The notes under the pieces are model-generated. The model worked only from the letters and a program-made list of their open reading frames with translations. It was not told the origin of the DNA and did not search any database. A DNA stretch of 64,000 bases from Marvinbryantia formatexigens. Lineage in GTDB: Bacteria; Bacillota; Clostridia; Oscillospirales; Ruminococcaceae. Position 1 is the stretch's first letter, and each line of letters opens with the position of its first letter. The stretch spans positions 1 to 64,000 of the forward strand of contig JAETPU010000013.1 of assembly GCA_021771035.1 (NCBI GenBank), read 5' to 3'. Positions 63,729 through 64,000 of this stretch are shown one piece after another. Both the position numbers and the translations under genes were made by a program.

Positions 63729-64000
63729 ATGGGGAAAAAACTGCTGGGAATCTGTATCACCGCGGGGGTATTGACAGCCGTTGTCGGATTTTGTGCCCTG
63801 ATGCTGCCAAAGCTTGTGGCGGATTCCATCTACACCGCCAATGGTTCCGTGTCCTCTTCCAGTCCCGCGCAGGGCGCCTCAATGGGAAACAAGCTGCCCA
63901 AACCCCGCGCCCAGGCCATCCTGGATGGGATGTCCCTTGAGGAAAAGGTTGGGCAGATGTTCTTTGCGCGCTGCCCGGACAGCGACGCCGCAGCCCACGT
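63729..64000 (+). CDS. GH3-family hydrolase, N-terminal part
   Basis: Ninety codons before the window ends. An uncleaved or lipoprotein-like signal anchor (KKLLGICITAGVLTAVVGFC) is followed by a Ser-rich spacer and then AQAILDGMSLEEKVGQMFFA, the start of glycoside hydrolase family 3 domains. This form is closest to NagZ-type beta-N-acetylhexosaminidases, which recycle peptidoglycan, but beta-glucosidases begin similarly. The ribosome site is agaggtg. The active site is beyond the window. Confidence 0.85.
   Translation, partial: MGKKLLGICITAGVLTAVVGFCALMLPKLVADSIYTANGSVSSSSPAQGASMGNKLPKPRAQAILDGMSLEEKVGQMFFARCPDSDAAAH

Overview
The window looks like the chromosome of a spore-forming, anaerobic Gram-positive of the class Clostridia, probably a gut Oscillospiraceae/Ruminococcaceae relative. 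It carries spo0A, butyrate kinase, the DUF512–der and yceD–rpmF gene pairs, AGGAGG-type ribosome sites, U-tailed hairpin terminators and LexA boxes of the Bacillus/Clostridium type. Most of it is GC-rich, with long (300–800 base) gene-free gaps. No rRNA, convincing tRNA, CRISPR array, transposase or prophage structural module was seen.

Layout. 1–7.6 kb: spo0A with a tandemly repeated 3' end, rarA, a response regulator without its phosphorylation residues, an acetyltransferase, an AT-rich HEPN-type protein, butyrate kinase and an acetolactate-synthase-type small subunit. 8–16 kb: a glycosyltransferase/membrane-protein pair, an acetyltransferase, a DUF4838 protein and glycerol kinase. 16–32.4 kb: mutY, a PHP–UvrD fusion, plsY, an MFS exporter, a sialidase-like protein, hpf, an amidohydrolase, der, a DUF512 radical-SAM protein and rpmF–yceD. 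32.5–43.3 kb: a DUF3788 protein, a small P-loop protein, pgi, a dacF-type carboxypeptidase, an HPr-like protein without its histidine, mtaB and purL. 43.6–51.5 kb: a regulator with two GntR-type DNA-binding domains, divergent from a membrane hybrid histidine kinase, followed by a second, soluble hybrid kinase. 62–64 kb: dinB and the start of a GH3 hydrolase.

The most unusual part is 52.0–61.6 kb, AT-rich and entirely on the minus strand. Transcription would start at one intact polymorphic toxin (MuF-like core, Bacillus YobL/YxiD-like C-terminal tip) with its immunity gene. Downstream lies a row of about ten more immunity-type genes. Most are immediately preceded by a short, frame-damaged remnant of a different toxin C-terminus, including a barnase-like tail, a TNT-like tail and two versions of a tail ending in VITVIPR or similar. 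Conserved linkers with a terminator, and in two cases a sigma-A-like promoter, separate the cassettes. The first immunity gene is duplicated at the far end. The intact toxin gene has a LexA-type operator (GAAC-N4-GTTC) just downstream of its -10, in the same arrangement as dinB 2 kb away. This suggests toxin synthesis is tied to DNA damage while the orphan immunity genes have their own promoters.

The GC-rich gaps hold several families of small palindromic repeats (about 1.4, 31.4, 33.2, 37.2 and 45.2 kb). Functional calls come from reading motifs by eye; no database search was run.
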